NCBI GenBank assembly: GCA_015179045.1
Contig: WHUZ01000026.1
Coordinates: forward strand, 186,001-250,000
Length of the DNA: 64,000 bases
Direction: 5' to 3'
Source: Kalaharituber pfeilii
Taxonomy: Eukaryota > Ascomycota > Pezizomycetes > Pezizales > Pezizaceae
Made by a program: the position numbers and the translations under genes. The notes under the pieces were generated by a model, which did no database searches, was not told where the DNA came from, and saw nothing but the letters and a program-made list of their open reading frames with translations. How positions within the stretch are numbered: the stretch's first letter is position 1; each line of letters begins with the position of its first letter. This document shows positions 1 to 11,616 of this stretch, piece by piece.

Positions 1-2
1 TA

Positions 3-437
3 CACAGCAAATGGGAGCCCGTCCTATCCCGCTCCACCCTCTACCAGGCCCTCGGTTCGCTCCTCTCCACCGTCTGCACCAAGATTACAAACGACATCTC
101 GGACATATCAGACATTTCCGATGCCGAGTCTCGCCGTCTGGCGTCGTTCTGCGCAGAGGTGGGTAAGTTGGAGGAGTTGTTTCTCACGGGCATAGGAGGG
201 GAGGCAGAGGTGCCGAAGACAGCGGTGTATACGCCGGGTTGGCTCAAGTTTAGATATTTGGAGAATATATTGGAGTGTACGATGGTGGAACTGATCGAGC
301 TGTATGATGAGGGGTTGCTGGTGGATTTTGAGAAGGAGGAGTTGATGGATTTGGTGAGGGCGTTGTTTGCGGATACGGAGAATAGAAGAAGGTGTTTGGA
401 CGTCATTAGGAGGGGACCGAAGGGTGGAACTAGGTGA
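3..437 (+). CDS. ZW10-like centromere/kinetochore and tethering protein, C-terminal end (partial)
   Basis: The open frame runs from the window edge to a TGA at 435-437 with no in-window start, so only the last ~144 residues are present. The frame opens with WEPVLSRSTLYQALGSLLST and contains a DISDISDAESRRL stretch, then a WLKFRYLENILECTMVELIE segment and an EEELMDLVRALFADTENRR-like helix. That order is what I recall for the C-terminal domain of fungal ZW10 (Dsl1/RZZ family), which tethers COPI vesicles at the ER and, in metazoans, acts in the spindle checkpoint. The tail ends in a basic RRGPKGGTR. No intron is needed inside the visible part. Codon use is G-rich in the last half. Identification rests on remembered family similarity; the truncation prevents a domain check. 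Confidence 0.75.
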   Translation, partial: HSKWEPVLSRSTLYQALGSLLSTVCTKITNDISDISDISDAESRRLASFCAEVGKLEELFLTGIGGEAEVPKTAVYTPGWLKFRYLENILECTMVELIELYDEGLLVDFEKEELMDLVRALFADTENRRRCLDVIRRGPKGGTR

Positions 438-1646
438 AGAGGATGGAGTGGAAGGGGAGGAAAAGAGGGGGGGGAAAGGGAGATGGGAATTGTGATCACT
501 GGAAAAGGTGGAGTGTAGTTAGTTGTGCTGGGGGATGTAATGCTGTTATGGGCGTATGCCTAGAGTTATTCTATACACAATCAACAATTATAATTTTTGG
601 TATTTGGATAAATCTCCCCCTTCTATGCAGTAAATTCCCTCTGTTATCCATCTTTTGTACTTCTTAAAGCTGCTTTGCATCCCATCTCCATCACTCTATA
701 CTTTTCCATCATTTCATTTCCGCACCCCCCCAATTCCCCACCGCAGTAATATGTACTCCTTCCTTCTCCATCTCCATCTCCTTCAACCTTTACCGGAGAA
801 ATATCACCTTAATGACTCAAACTCTTCCTGCCCTTCGCTCTCCTCCTCTTCAAAATTGCCTGTCCAGTGCGTGAGCGCACTCGCGCAAGGAACCCGTGGC
901 GGCGTTTACGGACAAAGTGAGATGGGTCGTAAGTATCGCGGGGGCCGTTGCGGACTTGGAGGGAGCGAAGGGCGGGGTGGGTCGAGATGCGGGGGAGGAG
1001 GTCTAGAGCTCCTTCCGCGGTAGGGGTTGGGAGGGTTGGGAGGGTTGTGGGTGGGGTAAAGGTAGTGCAGGTGGGGAGCCGGGAAAGGATGGTGGGGCGG
1101 AGGGGGGTGAGGATGGTGAGGTTTCTGTGGAGTGGTTAACGAGGATTGGCGGGCGGGGGGATTCGGAGAGGGTGGGGAGTTACCGAGCAGAGATGGAGAT
1201 AGGGTTGGATGGTGTATATGTGACGGCGAGAAGGAGGTGGGATGATCCTGATGAGGGAGTGGACGGAAGGTGGGAGGTGGCTCTGGCGGCGCCGCGGAGG
1301 AGGGCGGAGGTTGCGCGGGCGAACATTGTGATGGTAATTGGAAAGGATCCCGGTGGATGCTGGCGAGACTGAGTTGCACTGGTGTAGGATCGCTGTAGGG
1401 GGGAGGGGGGGGGGGGGGGGTGAGCGTAGGAGGGGCCGATGCGCATGCGGCCCGGAAGGGCTATGCCGCGATTGGGATAGTGCAAGTGCCAAGATTTCAG
1501 GTTCATTGAGAGCGAGAATTGGATGAGGACGATCAACACGGCGCACTCTTGATTCGAGCTCCATCTCTAAAACAACACGCCGCCCTTCACCAGCGGCGGT
1601 AATCTGTAAACATCTACATCTCCCGATCAGCTCTTCGCCGCATACC
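438..1646. other. Intergenic, G-rich purine tract, no supported gene
   Basis: After about 400 bases of ordinary AT-balanced sequence the plus strand becomes strongly G-rich (about 890-1460), with a long G run at roughly 1397-1421. Several open frames exist on both strands but all are compositionally biased (Gly/Arg/Trp on plus, Pro/His/Ser on minus). A frame ending at 1372 reads [20 protein letters not shown] and might be a decayed or real 3' exon, but I cannot support it. Possible start at 812 ([14 protein letters not shown]...) stops after 20 codons. Confidence 0.5.
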
Positions 1647-2291
1647 ATGTCCACCACCTTCCACCCCTCCTACCTGCCCACGCACATCCAGACCTCCAAA
1701 CCCCTCCCCCCGTCGTCCGCCGCTCCAATTCTCCAATCCTTCATCCACTGGACGTCCGTCACACGTCCCATACGCAACCGCAAATATCCCTACCAAAATG
1801 TTCCGGTAGTCCCGTTCCCGCAATCCGTTCTCAACAACCTCAGGCGCATAGAGATGGGGCTACGCGGCGAGCAGGCACCGAGAGTCAAGCCTTCTGCTTC
1901 TGCTGGCGCCTCGGCCGATGCACAGGGCGAGAAGAAACGGAAACGAAAGCGCTTTGAGGAAGAGGAGGAGGAGAGAGAGGGGGGAAAGGAGGAGGTAGCA
2001 GCGGGGGAAGACGCGGAGATGAGAGAGGAAGTCGAAATCCAAGCTGGAGGAAGGGAAATGCGGACGGATGGGAAGGTGGTAGATGAGACGCCAACGGTGT
2101 TGACAGCAGGCTCAAATAAGGTGGATAAGGAAGACAAGAAATCGAAGGAAAAGAGGAAAAGTGAGAAGAAGGCGAGGAAGAAGGAGGAGAAGAAGTTGAG
2201 GGCAGAGAAGCGGAAAAAAGAGAAGGAGGAGAGGGGGCATGTTGATCAGGAAGATGAGTACGAGGAGGGGGAGGATGACGAGCAGGATTGA
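1647..2291 (+). CDS. Hypothetical lysine/glutamate-rich nuclear protein
   Basis: Single-exon frame of 214 residues, ATG at 1647, TGA at 2289-2291. Residues 1-75 look folded and conserved in character (MSTTFHPSYLPTHIQTSKPL, then an FIHWTSVTRPIRNRKYPYQN segment and an FPQSVLNNLRRIEMG helix). From about residue 95 the protein is low complexity: KKRKRKR basic clusters resembling nuclear localisation signals, alternating with E-rich runs and a KEDKKSKEKRKSEKKARKKEE-type coiled stretch, ending in an acidic EEGEDDEQD tail. That architecture is typical of nucleolar or chromatin-associated fungal proteins, but I do not recognise the family and assign no function. It converges on the taxilin gene with 455 bases between stops. 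Start choice: the first ATG of the frame, with no upstream in-frame extension that looks coding. Confidence 0.7.
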   Translation: MSTTFHPSYLPTHIQTSKPLPPSSAAPILQSFIHWTSVTRPIRNRKYPYQNVPVVPFPQSVLNNLRRIEMGLRGEQAPRVKPSASAGASADAQGEKKRKRKRFEEEEEEREGGKEEVAAGEDAEMREEVEIQAGGREMRTDGKVVDETPTVLTAGSNKVDKEDKKSKEKRKSEKKARKKEEKKLRAEKRKKEKEERGHVDQEDEYEEGEDDEQD

Positions 2292-2746
2292 GCTGCGTGT
2301 TTTCAGTTGTCTCCGTGTTCGCAGATTTATGCGGCCATTCCTTTTTTTTCTGTTGCTTTTGTTCCATTGCTGCATTTGGCTTAATGATGATACTGTACTA
2401 GTTTACTGTGAGGGGCATGGGGCAAGTTGTGGAATGGAGGGCAGGATTTTTTCTATTCTCTCATGTGAAAACTATGTAGTATATATTCCAAGGGGGGAGA
2501 AAGCGAGTGATATGTATTGTACTCAGGTCGTGTAAGTTTTATCACGTGACTTTCAAACATCTCGCGTTGAAATAACGATCTTTGGAACAACTGGTCCAAG
2601 GCTGGGATCATTTCTGTCACAACGGGAGAGGAGTTTGTTGGAATCTGAATGCTGTGTCAATACAGCCAATACTGTGAGTCGCTTTATATGCTTAAAATTC
2701 CATGCAGATACTATCCAATCCTACATGCTTCAATGACATCCAAGGT

Positions 2747-4677
2747 TCAAGCTGCCCCATTAGGCACAGCCACTCCCTTCTGGACATGGATTGGATTTGC
2801 AGACGTAGCAACAGCCTTGAGAGTCCTCCCATTCTTCTTTCCGCTACTGGTAGAATGGGAATGATTCTGGTTCCTGCGTTCTACAGCCTGCGCCTCATCC
2901 TCAGTCACATCATCATCTTCGTCCCCTTCGTCATCTCCCTCTGATCCTTCGTGTTCCGCATCTTCACTTCCAGAATAATCTTCCTCTTCTTCCTCTTCTT
3001 CCTCCTCCTCCTCAAGATCATCCCCTTCTACACCTCTCAATTTGTTTTGTAGATCTGTCCGGTCGTTCTGGAGCGCCCTACAAATTCCCTCAATTTTTGC
3101 ATACTTTTTCTTATACTCATTTAATTCCTTCTCTTTTCTGGTACGTTCCTCCGCCATTTCCAAAATATTTCGATTCATAGCCTCGTTCTTACGCGAAAGC
3201 TGTGCATTTTCCCTCTCCAAACGCTTCGTCTTCTTTGACATCTCCTCCATTTCCTTCCGAAAAGTGAGAAAAAGATCGTTCGAGTTGTTTAAAGTGTCTT
3301 CAACCTACTTTGCATCAGTAAGAAATTAAGGATGTAACTGAAGGGATCTTACCTGCTTGAATTTCTCCACATATATATTTAATTGTGAGCGAAGCTCTGC
3401 TTCAGTTTGGCTGAAAGTCGACACCTGGGAATTGAGAGCTTTGGCACGTGAAGCCTCCGCTTCTGCTTGTTTACGCTGCTGTTCGTACCGAGCGTAATTG
3501 TATTGGACTTCTAATTCCTTCGTTCGAAGAAGTGAATAGAAGTGAAGCTCTCGCATCTCGTATTGCTCTACAAAGCTTTTGAATTTTGCTTTAAATCTTC
3601 CAAGAGTGTCAATGCCTCGGTCTTGTTGAGTAAGGTAGAGAAGAGAGGAATTACAGTTCGTCGGCCTCCAGGGTGGTCTTTCGAGACGCACTGTCATTTT
3701 CCTCTTCCATTCGGCTTTTGATTTCAAAGATAATACCCTCAAATTTGTTCGAGAGTTCCTCCCTCTTTGCTTGCTCAGTCTGAGCCAGCTTCTTGCTTTC
3801 ATCCTGGGCAATCCTTAGTGAGTGAAACAGTATGCCCTTCAATCGACTTGTCCTACCTTAATACGTTTGTTTTCCTTTTGCAATTCCCTGCAAAGGGTTT
3901 CCAGTTTACTCTTCAAAGAGACGGCCTTATTCATCTCTGTTCGAGACTGATCTTTCTCCTTTTGCAGTTGGTCCGCCCGCTTCCGTGCTTTGGTATGGTC
4001 TCGCTCAAGCCGCTTCATCTCATGCAGGAGGTCGCTGTACTTTTGTTGAATGATCTCAACTTTTGCAAGGCTGTCTTCCCGAGAATTGACAAGCTCGGCT
4101 AGGTCTTTGTTGGCCTTTCGGACTGCTCGGGCTACAGAGAATGTTAGTATAGGGAAGTCGCACAATTGCAGTTAATATTCTGACGGCATCTCTGCTCCAA
4201 ACAGGCCGGGCGCACCAATTTGCTTTTCTTCCTCCTCCTCTAACGAGGCATCCGACTCCAATTGAGAAATCTTTGCAGTCAGGAGATTGTTGACCTAGAG
4301 ATTGGCAGATGCAGGCACACGCACAAGAGCAAGTCTCCCTGTCAGCCAATTTGAACCCATTTCCTTGTCCATCTGAGCCAACCAGCACTCTCTCCAAGCT
4401 CCACTTTTGCTCTCACCTCAGTAGGATCCAAATGCTTCTTCTTTGCAGTAGAAGCGCCCTTCTTGTTCGCAGGCATGGTAGTGTTTACATTGCTATTGCT
4501 GTTTGGTGGGGGTGCGGGTGGGGGCGGAGTAGCATTAGAGCTTGGAGGTTCCGATGCAGGCACGTCTCCATTGGTGTGGCTGTCGAGAGGGGCAGCCGCT
4601 GTAGGCGCAGCGGTCTTTCCGTGAGGGCAGCTCTCCTTGTTAGTTCCGCCTCGGGATACGGAAGCAACATCCGCCAT
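2747..4677 (-). CDS. Taxilin family coiled-coil protein
   Basis: Six exons: 4677-4417, 4294-4216, 4131-3857, 3803-3688, 3596-3353, 3304-2747, giving 510 residues. Splice phases all agree; the 3803-3688 exon ends at a weak GTCTCG donor, so that junction is least certain. Residues 1-80 are Ala/Pro/Asn-rich and disordered, ending in a KKHLDPTE motif. Then come the long taxilin heptads: ARAVRKANKDLAELVNS, YSDLLHEMKRLERDH, LCRELQKENKRIK, KFKSFVEQYEMRELHFYSLL, and VEDTLNNSNDLFLTFRKEM. The C-terminus has a poly-Glu/Asp run (about residues 400-450). Taxilins bind syntaxin-type SNAREs in vesicle traffic in animals; the fungal role is not defined. Length matches the family. The conserved syntaxin-binding coiled coil appears complete, so the gene looks functional. 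Confidence 0.88.
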
Positions 4678-7600
4678 GGTGGATTCAGAGGATTATGCAC
4701 AAAATTGAGCACCAATTGAGTGGGGGCGAGCGGGTCTGTCTAATGTCGAAAAGGCCAAGGCGGTCTTCAAGGGAAGGCGGTTGGGGGGGGGGGGGGGGTA
4801 GGGGGTAGGGGGAGATTGAAGGAGGGGGTAGGTGAGGGAGATGCTGTTAGTTGGTGGGGGGGTGGGGGATGGGTAGCGATGCAGAGAGAGGGGCTGGTGA
4901 TGAAGGCGCGAAGTAAGTGCTGCAATTCGTTGAGAGAGGTCGCAGTGACAGGCACCGACAGAGGGAAAATTCCGCGGGAGGGGGGAGGTGAGGTGAGTGT
5001 AAGGGACCGGAAGCGAACTATCTGGCTTGCGGCGGACTGCGGAAATTTTTTCGAATTACTTCGCCAGGGCGCTAGTGCAATATACAGGACTGTGGGCCGG
5101 TCGCCTGCGGAGCGGCGCGGTCGCATTCGCCGGGACGGGGCCAGGGCCGGGATGGGCAAGCAGGCAGCAGGCGGGCGGCAGGCGGCGGGCGGGCAGGCAG
5201 GCGTGTAAGCAGCCCGGTCATGTGCAGTGAGCGTCCGCGGCGCTGCGCATTCCCCATCCGCGCACCAGCCACGCCCGGTGCCCAAGCCCGCCAAGCCGGC
5301 TGCGTCACGGGAAGCTGACTAAGCACAGCGCTTGCATCTGGCAAACCGCTAGGGTCTTGGCATGAGACTACCGCCCCAGCATCTCCACCGCAGCTTCCTC
5401 CTCGAGCAGCACTGTGGGGAGGAGAAGATGATCGAAGACTTGGCGATGGAAGCTGTGGACTTGGCAATGGAAGTTATAGGAATTGCCTAGAAGGGAAAGG
5501 GAAACGTGAGGGAGGAGAGATAAAAGGGGATGAAGCTCCTGTACCTAAAGACACCACCCCACTCTCTAGACGAAGAATCCACCCACAGCACCAGCAACTC
5601 CTTTCCCCGCATTGCACCCCCCGCCCCCCGACCCCCACCCCCCACCCCCCACCCCCCCGCCTCTGCCATGGAGATTCCGGCGCAATGCTTCACGGGGGAT
5701 TCCTGCTCGGCACGAGGCAAGTGTCCAAGTCCTTTGCCTCTCCCAGCCTGAACTTCAGTCAGCTGCCAAAGCAAGGAGCCAAACTCCATTGCCAAGGCTG
5801 CAATTGGCAGCCATAGAGTTTGAATACGACAAAATAGGTGCGGATTACAATACATCTAGTCAGCCTCTGGTCGTGAGACTACATTACATATGTACTACGT
5901 AGCAAGAACAATGCATTCTCCATGGGCTTCAAGACCAAACCGACAGACGACATGGGTACACGGCATATATTAGATCATACTATGCGGCCAAAGAAGTAGG
6001 AGCAGCAGTCTAGATCGTGGGGTTTGCTACCTCCGGCATACTACTACCATGTACTCTGTTCCTCAAAACTGCTACATGGGAGTTTGTCGTATGCCCACCA
6101 GTGCTAGTGCTGCAACGTTCATGTCTGGCATCTGCTGGCAGGGAAGTTTCATGGATGCCTTTCATTTCAACATACTATATTACATGCCCATTTATTACTA
6201 CTTCCCCCGTAGACCACTGCAATTTATGAATGTACCTGGTGCTGCCACTACTTGATCTTTACATTCTTACCCAGCCACCATGAACTCAGCCCTTACAATC
6301 CCTACCACCGAGTTTTGCGATCCCGCATTGCGTACCTTATCTCATCGAATAGCACTGACATAGATATCATTATGCACGATATATCAAAAAGCCCGTGGAA
6401 TTGTGGGGCACGTTGGACATGGCTACTGGCGGGAACTGGGATGCATGAAATCTTGGTTCCACCGTCGAGGGGTCACGCGTTACAGTAGAAAGTATACGAA
6501 TTATACCGTAAAATTGCGCGAATAAGAACTAAATTCATTATCATAAGATCCTAGTAGTGGTCTTATCATCAACTTCTAGGTATGTGTATATGCCATTACT
6601 ATATATCCAGCACATATTCTCCGAACCCATGAATTTCTGCATCTTCCATCCAGCTCGTACGTGAGTTAGCATTAGTTCCACTAGCATCACCAGAAACAAA
6701 GTTGTCAATGCTATTCCAAGGAGTAGAGGTTGTCTCAGGCTGCTCAGGGCTTGATAAAGTAGGTATAGGTATGCAAAGTACTAGTACATGTAGTTAGTAT
6801 TTCCTCACTATTTGATTTCGCAATCCTATACCCATCTGAGAGAGTGCGACACCACGACGTGATCTCATTCGAGGGGTATGGGTCTCATTCATAAGGACAT
6901 TGAATCTTTAGGAGCGAACTCCGTCAACCAGGATCTTATCCTTGATTGGGTCCTACAGTCTGGTTTTATTCGCAAAATTCTACGGTGAGCATCTATGATC
7001 AACAATGCATATGTGGGGTTGCTCTTGTGATGTGGGGTTAGGGGGCTGGAAGGATGAACTGGTATGCAGCACCCTTCATGCAGTCTACTTAGTAATATCC
7101 TTGCTCCTCATGCGGTGTTCCTATTTATACTAGCCATAACGTAGTCCTCGTAGCCATAACGAGATGGAACTGGCATGCAACATACGACTACCGACGTATG
7201 GTGCCGGAAGTTAAACACGGACATATCCGCTCACTAAATTTTCCGTACCCGAATAGCTCCACCAAATCAACTTTGATTTCAATGATTTTAGTATAGATTT
7301 GTTCCCTTCCGAGCGCTGCACAAATCTATGATATCCATTTTTAATTTGAGAGAAGATTGGTGGAGCAGATAAGCGTAGGACTTTTTGAAGCCTATGTATG
7401 TTACATATATGGGGCAAAACCTAGGGGCTTGGTATGAGACTAGGGCAAAACTGCACACAGGCACCAAGGCAAAAAAGTGCCTATTTAAGTTGGAAGGCAA
7501 ACCAACTTTAGTCTAAATTTGGCCTGATACTAGCCAAAGAACGTTAATGAATCGGTAGCCAGAAGTGTCACAACATGTCCGATCTTAACTTCTGGCACCA

Positions 7601-8863
7601 TAAGTACATATGCTCACAAAGTGACTTTGTAGCCGTACCCACAAGCGAGCTGTGGTGAGGTAGTAGCCATTGAGAATAGAAACTGGTGCAATGATGTTTC
7701 TTCTACCTACCCCCGGCCCGCGCATCGATGCAAACATCGCTTCCTCAACCTTACGTTATATGCACCGCCCCAAATTCCTGCAGACGGAGCTAACATCCGT
7801 TACGATGGCCGTGGTAAAGACTGGCGAGAGAGGTGCGAAACGCTAACTAGCATGCCGAAGTGATCGATATCGATGACGGAGGTGCAATGCATCAGTGTTC
7901 CCGAACACAATATAATACGATTTTATGACCCAAGTGCTATTGAAATTGGGGCCTTATACGTAACTTAGGCTGCAAGTTATTTTCAACTTGAAAAAATATT
8001 TCCAAATGTTCGGAAGTGCGGCTTAGTTAAGATAAGGCACCGTAAAAGGTGAATTCGCTTTTATCCAAACCCGGCACTGCCTGAAGGTGCAGATATGATA
8101 TTCTTAGATGAGGTTAATTGCTAAACCCGGTGGTGTGGGTCTGCTACTCCGGTTACCCTGAATTTCGAACCTAAAACTGAAATACAGGCCTCCGTGATTA
8201 GCGTGATTAGCGATAATGCATGGGCGCTAGTAGTCAAATACTATATACCCTAGCTTAAACCGCTGTAGCATTCAAGCATCTGGCATCGAAATCCAAGGCA
8301 CTGGGTCTCGCCCTGTCATGAATTTCATGGATGCCGCCAGCTCGCCAATTTGGTGTCATTCAAATGAGAACGGGCAAGAACTGACCGAAAATCTTTCTAG
8401 GCTGCGATCTCGCCTCATAAATGTTGTTCGTAAAAATGATTGCGCTGTTACAAATGCACTTCTGATTATCCGTTTGGACTTTCGTGCTGACACAAATGCG
8501 GCCTATGCAGCGCTTTCAGCTGCATGAAGTATGCATTTACAAGTTTACAGCTGTTTCTATCTGTCAATAAAGCTGATCGAAGCTCGACTTATGCTTGGCA
8601 ACTAGAAGGCATTGCCGCAGAATTGCATCAGTAATGAGAGTATCCCAGTATCGTGCTCAGAGGACAGGCAGTGGGGACGACCAAAGTGATTATGTAATTA
8701 GCTTATCTAATAATAACGAAGTATGTACTGAACAAGTATGAAACCATGAAGTTGCGAACTCGCATCGGCATCTCCACCAACCGTGCGGTACATTCTCACG
8801 GGCAACTGACCAGTCACCAATTCACTCGAAAGCCTCAAAACACTTCGCATATTACTCGGCACA
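4678..8863. other. Gene-free tract upstream of taxilin and of the methyltransferase
   Basis: No coding frame with family-like features. The first kilobase is GC-rich, with a G run near 4788-4798 and a C-run tract (about 5618-5665). From about 5900 to 8860 base composition is balanced and frames are short. Three copies of the dispersed GAGACTA-type motif lie here (5359, 5869, 7431). I see no transposase remnant. Promoters of the two flanking genes must lie at its ends. Confidence 0.6.
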
Positions 8864-10083
8864 ATGCCACTTTACATCCGCTTTGTGAAAACGCCACGAT
8901 GTTCACTTTCTCAGACAGCAAGATTTCAATCCCTCAATGTCTCAGCCCTTATCACAATTACGTCGGATCTCGGGGAATCTTTCTACCCCAACAAAGCTAC
9001 CCTAAGATCCGAACTCCTAGTAGACCCAGACCCAAATTCCATCTACCAGGATGAAACTCATGTTCTCAATTCCACAAGAGTCAAGTGGATTGGGGGTTAT
9101 CGGAATGTCAGGGTTGAAATGAATGTACCTATACCTTCTCGGAAGTTTCCATGGAAACGAGATTGCAAGCTCGTGCTCAAGGTCATATCCGAGGAACCAA
9201 GAATAGCCGACAAGCTGCTTGAACATGGGCAAGGCCATGAGCTTGGAATTGTATCAGCATGGAGTGCACCATTTGCATTCCCACAAGCTGGGGAAAATAC
9301 AGTGGCAGAGCACTTCGTGGAAAGAAGGCTGCAGTTGAGCCAAAGTCGCTGCTTGCGAATATGGGAGGAAACCGGTGACTCAATTGCCCGGCATATTTGG
9401 TACCATGAACATCTTGCATTTATTTTTCGCACATTTACTCCCCAGCTATGATTTATTTGCATGTTTAACCCACCGATGGATGAATTTACAGGGATGGCGG
9501 TTTTGCTCTCTCAGCCTACCTGGCCCAGTACTACGAATTAAGAACGGGTTCTCTCACCATCCTTCATCAGAAGTTACAGCAAACCAACAATCTTAAGATC
9601 GTTGAACTGGGAAGCGGAAGTGGAATTGTCGGGCTTACGCTTACTGCGTTGAAGAGTAACTGTCGCGTTCTATTAACTGACCTTGAGTCGGCAGAGGAAG
9701 TTGTACAACGCAACTTGGAGTGTTCTCAGACCCAATGGCAAGGAGTGGCCGCATTCCAAGTGTTTGACTGGAACGATTCACTCCCACCATCCCAGCCCCC
9801 TGATATAATTCTGGTGGCGGATTGCACATACAACCCCGACAGCGCAGCGTTATTGGTACAGGCAATGAGAAGATGTGTGAGCGGTTCGAGGGACACTATT
9901 GTTGTCCTGGCTCACAAAAAGCGGCACGAGAGTGAAACCTTATTCTTTGACCTTATCTGTAAAAGTTTTGAAATAGTGCAACAGTCAAGGACTGAGATGG
10001 GCGCGACATTAGAGAGTGACGTTTACCCGGGAATGGGCACAGAAGTAGTGGATATCTACATCTTCAGACTTTTGGCGGAATGA
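8864..10083 (+). CDS. METTL21/Rrg1-type S-adenosylmethionine-dependent protein-lysine methyltransferase
   Basis: Two exons, 8864-9399 and 9492-10083, joined through a GTACCA donor and a TTTACAG acceptor at phase 2, giving 375 residues. The second exon carries the methyltransferase fold: DGGFALSAYLAQYYELRTG (the insertion preceding motif I), motif I VELGSGSGIVGLTLTAL at about residue 216, a motif II acidic residue in VLLTDLES, and ILVADCTYNPDS, the DxxY-like segment of the Methyltransf_16 family (PF10294). The N-terminal ~180 residues are family-variable. Members methylate lysines of translation factors and chaperones; fungal Rrg1 is one named relative. The substrate cannot be read from sequence. 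Start: first ATG of the frame; ATGs just upstream at 8746 lie in another frame. Gene is isolated, with gene-free DNA on both sides. Confidence 0.82.
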
Positions 10084-10950
10084 TATTCGATACAAAAGTG
10101 GTGATTCTAGCGCCTGTGTTGGGCAGAAATCCATTCAAGTTCTTAACTGAGAATTGCATACATCTCGTCTTGGCAACCCGTTTCTTTCGCCTGAGCGTGA
10201 GGACATTTCTTAACTTTATGCAGGAATTTTCTGGAATGGTTCTAGACATCAATTCCCCAGGTAACCGACCGTTTTGAATAGGGGTACCCTGTCGTGACAA
10301 GAGCCTATCCCTGCCAGCTAATTCCGGGTCGTCGAATCGACTCTAGGGCGCCGTCACCATACTAGTAACCACATGGCAAGAATCTCCCCAGTCCCAAGGG
10401 ATAGTTAACACTGAAATTACGTAGGATAGATCCAAGGCTGTTAAAAAAAGCTCACGAATTGGTTGCTCTGCGAATGAAAGGAAGTAAAACCTGCGGTTTT
10501 CCATGTGCCGACTGCAATCTCTCGGGGCTTAGATGAACATGAACTATTCCTTGAAGGCTATAGTTAAATAACAAAATCTCTCACCACCTTCTGGCTCGTG
10601 CCGATATCCGCAATTATTCCGCAATTATTAAAAGGCTCACCAACAAGGACATTGATTCCAGACAGTGTCAAGACTTCACAAGGAGAAGAGTTAAGATGTG
10701 ATGTCCACTTAAGGGTGGGCCTTGCTCTGCGGCTCTATCTGCTGTAGTGTCGTGGACAAGCAACGCTAAGAATGATTTGGCTTTTAATACGATTAGTAGT
10801 ATGAAATAGAAAGGTTATGGTTATGGTAGCCTCATAGGTTTTGAACAACCTGAGAATTGTGGTACCTTTGCCCTATTGTGCCTTTGACCCAATTCAACAC
10901 TGTTCAGCGGAGCTCTAAGTAGGCTTGGCAATCTAATTAGCGGAAATGTC

Positions 10951-11616
10951 AGCATGGAATTTGGCGACCTTGGGGATGATGACGACCTCGTATCGCAGAA
11001 AATATTCATAGGTAAGTAGAGAAATGCTTTTCGATCAGGGGGTTGTAGGAACTTTAGTCTCAGGAGGAGTTTCCGGTAACCAGATAGAAACTTTTCTGGG
11101 TTTGGGAAGAAACATACTGTTGCTAAAGTAACGTATTTTATTTGTTCCTATTCCCGTTCCCAGATTCTTTTTCTTCCCTGAAAACTTCTTCCGGGAAATT
11201 AAAGTCTCTTTACAATAGCATATAGTTGATGTTGATTTTAACTCTTACAGGTCAACTCTAGTCAGCTTCTGACATTGTGCTAGCTAGTCAGCGTCTGGTA
11301 CGAGACTACCTGCCAGCCTCATGCTGACCTTGTTTATCTAGACTTGTTAGTCGTTTAGCGTCTGCTTACTGACTACTTGGAGGGGCAACTCATTCTCAAC
11401 CTTTCTTGCCAACCTCCAGGCACTAATTTAATATATTCAGCCTAAGGTCAGCAAAGCCATGACGAATGTTCAGAATCATGCCAAGTTGGTAGATGAGATT
11501 GCGAGATGCAGAATCCTGCCTGAAGAGCAAGTCCTGAGTATGTAATCTCATGCCAGGTCTGTGACTTCTAATTAGCCCCGCCCTCGGAGGAGTATGATAG
11601 TCCCTTGGACTTCTAG
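10951..11616 (+). CDS. Possible very small spliced gene (unrecognised), or remnant exons
   Basis: ATG at 10951 (context gtcagcATGG) opens MEFGDLGDDDDLVSQKIFI, followed immediately by GTAAGTAG, a good donor, at phase 1. About 440 nt later an exon reads AMTNVQNHAKLVDEIARCR then ILPEEQVL (about 11457-11537), a GTATGT donor, a CTAAT branch-like sequence and an ATTAG acceptor 38 nt on, then TPPSEEYDSPLDF and TAG at 11614-11616. Joined phases allow a ~58-residue acidic protein. Residue usage looks protein-like in both parts, unlike the surrounding DNA, but I recognise no family, the 38-nt intron is short, and the first intron could hide further exons. Confidence 0.3.

Noticed and set aside
812..1023. 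Possible LYR/FMC1-like start ([14 protein letters not shown]) before the G-rich tract
   Set aside because: Stops after 20 codons and no splice combination gave a continuing conserved frame; similarity to that family was only impressionistic.
906..1657. Long open frames on the minus strand (157 and 173 codons) opposite the G-rich tract
   Set aside because: Composition is almost only Pro, His, Ser, Leu and Arg, as forced by G-rich DNA on the other strand; no start context, splice signals or family pattern.
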